Assembly (NCBI GenBank): GCA_019414345.1
Contig: DXMF01000001.1
Coordinates: 1 to 40,356 of the forward strand
Length of the DNA stretch: 40,356 bases
Direction: 5' to 3'
Source: Collinsella sp.
GTDB lineage: Bacteria > Actinomycetota > Coriobacteriia > Coriobacteriales > Coriobacteriaceae
Numbering within the stretch: the stretch's first letter is position 1; the number at the start of each line of letters is the position of its first letter. Below the pieces are notes generated by a model, which had not been told where the DNA came from, made no database searches, and was given only the letters and a program-made list of their open reading frames with translations. A program made the translations under genes and the position numbers. Positions 40,254 through 40,356 of the stretch are shown piece by piece.

Positions 40254-40356
40254 ATGCAAGTTAATAATCTATGTGGCCAATGTGATACCGTTGAACCCGC
40301 ATATCGATACCGCTCAGCCATTCGCCTCGCCCCCGTCGCACGCATCTTCATTCGGT
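40254..40356 (+). CDS. Unknown protein, N-terminus (cut by window edge)
   Basis: An ATG three bases after the ATPase stop opens a frame to the window end (34 residues, beginning MQVNNLCGQCDTVEP). GAGAGGGCGGG lies upstream. The tight spacing suggests it is the next gene of the ABC operon, perhaps another membrane component, but too little is visible to name it. Confidence 0.45.
   Translation, partial: MQVNNLCGQCDTVEPAYRYRSAIRLAPVARIFIR

Overview
The window looks like chromosome of a high-GC gut actinomycete of the class Coriobacteriia, most likely Collinsella or a close relative. I infer this from GC-rich codon use, the selenium/molybdenum purine-degradation cluster typical of gut anaerobes, and the house style of the core genes. 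No database search was possible. I saw no rRNA, tRNA or CRISPR array. Forty-six protein genes or gene remnants are called, two cut by the window edges and one broken.

Region 1 (1-10366) is a purine / diaminopropionate catabolic island. A YheO/DauR-type regulator reads away from dpaL (ygeX), ygeY, ygeW, mocA and a hydantoinase. Beyond a perfect 37-bp inverted repeat come yqeC (reverse), yqeB and an xdhC-like gene, which are maturation factors for a selenium-dependent molybdenum hydroxylase. The hydroxylase subunits themselves are not in the window. An adenine deaminase lies about 19 kb further on.

Region 2 (10678-20589) is the downstream part of the ribosomal super-operon: rplE-rpsZ-rpsH-rplF-rplR-rpsE-rpmD-rplO-secY-adk-map, then infA-rpmJ-rpsM-rpsK-rpsD-rpoA-rplQ and a strong terminator. 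It begins abruptly at rplE. The usual upstream genes (rplX, rplN, rpsQ and the S10 group) are replaced by the purine island.

Region 3 (20625-34834) is mixed housekeeping: truA, a glycosyltransferase-like protein, argR, a class A penicillin-binding protein with a Thr/Gly/Pro tail (reverse), a U32 peptidase-family protein, tyrS, adenine deaminase, two Cof-type HAD phosphatases facing each other, citrate synthase and an ACT-domain protein. Intergenic spaces here carry short palindromes whose stems differ but which share a GGGGACG core.

Region 4 (about 34835-40356) is accessory. It holds a structured gene-free stretch, a 5'-truncated tyrosine recombinase, and an XRE regulator with a DUF2975-like membrane protein. 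Divergent from these are a small secreted cysteine-containing peptide, a tandemly duplicated 12-segment membrane protein, an ABC ATPase and the start of one more gene. The last set resembles a lactococcin-972-type bacteriocin/immunity-transport cassette and is the best candidate for an undescribed system.
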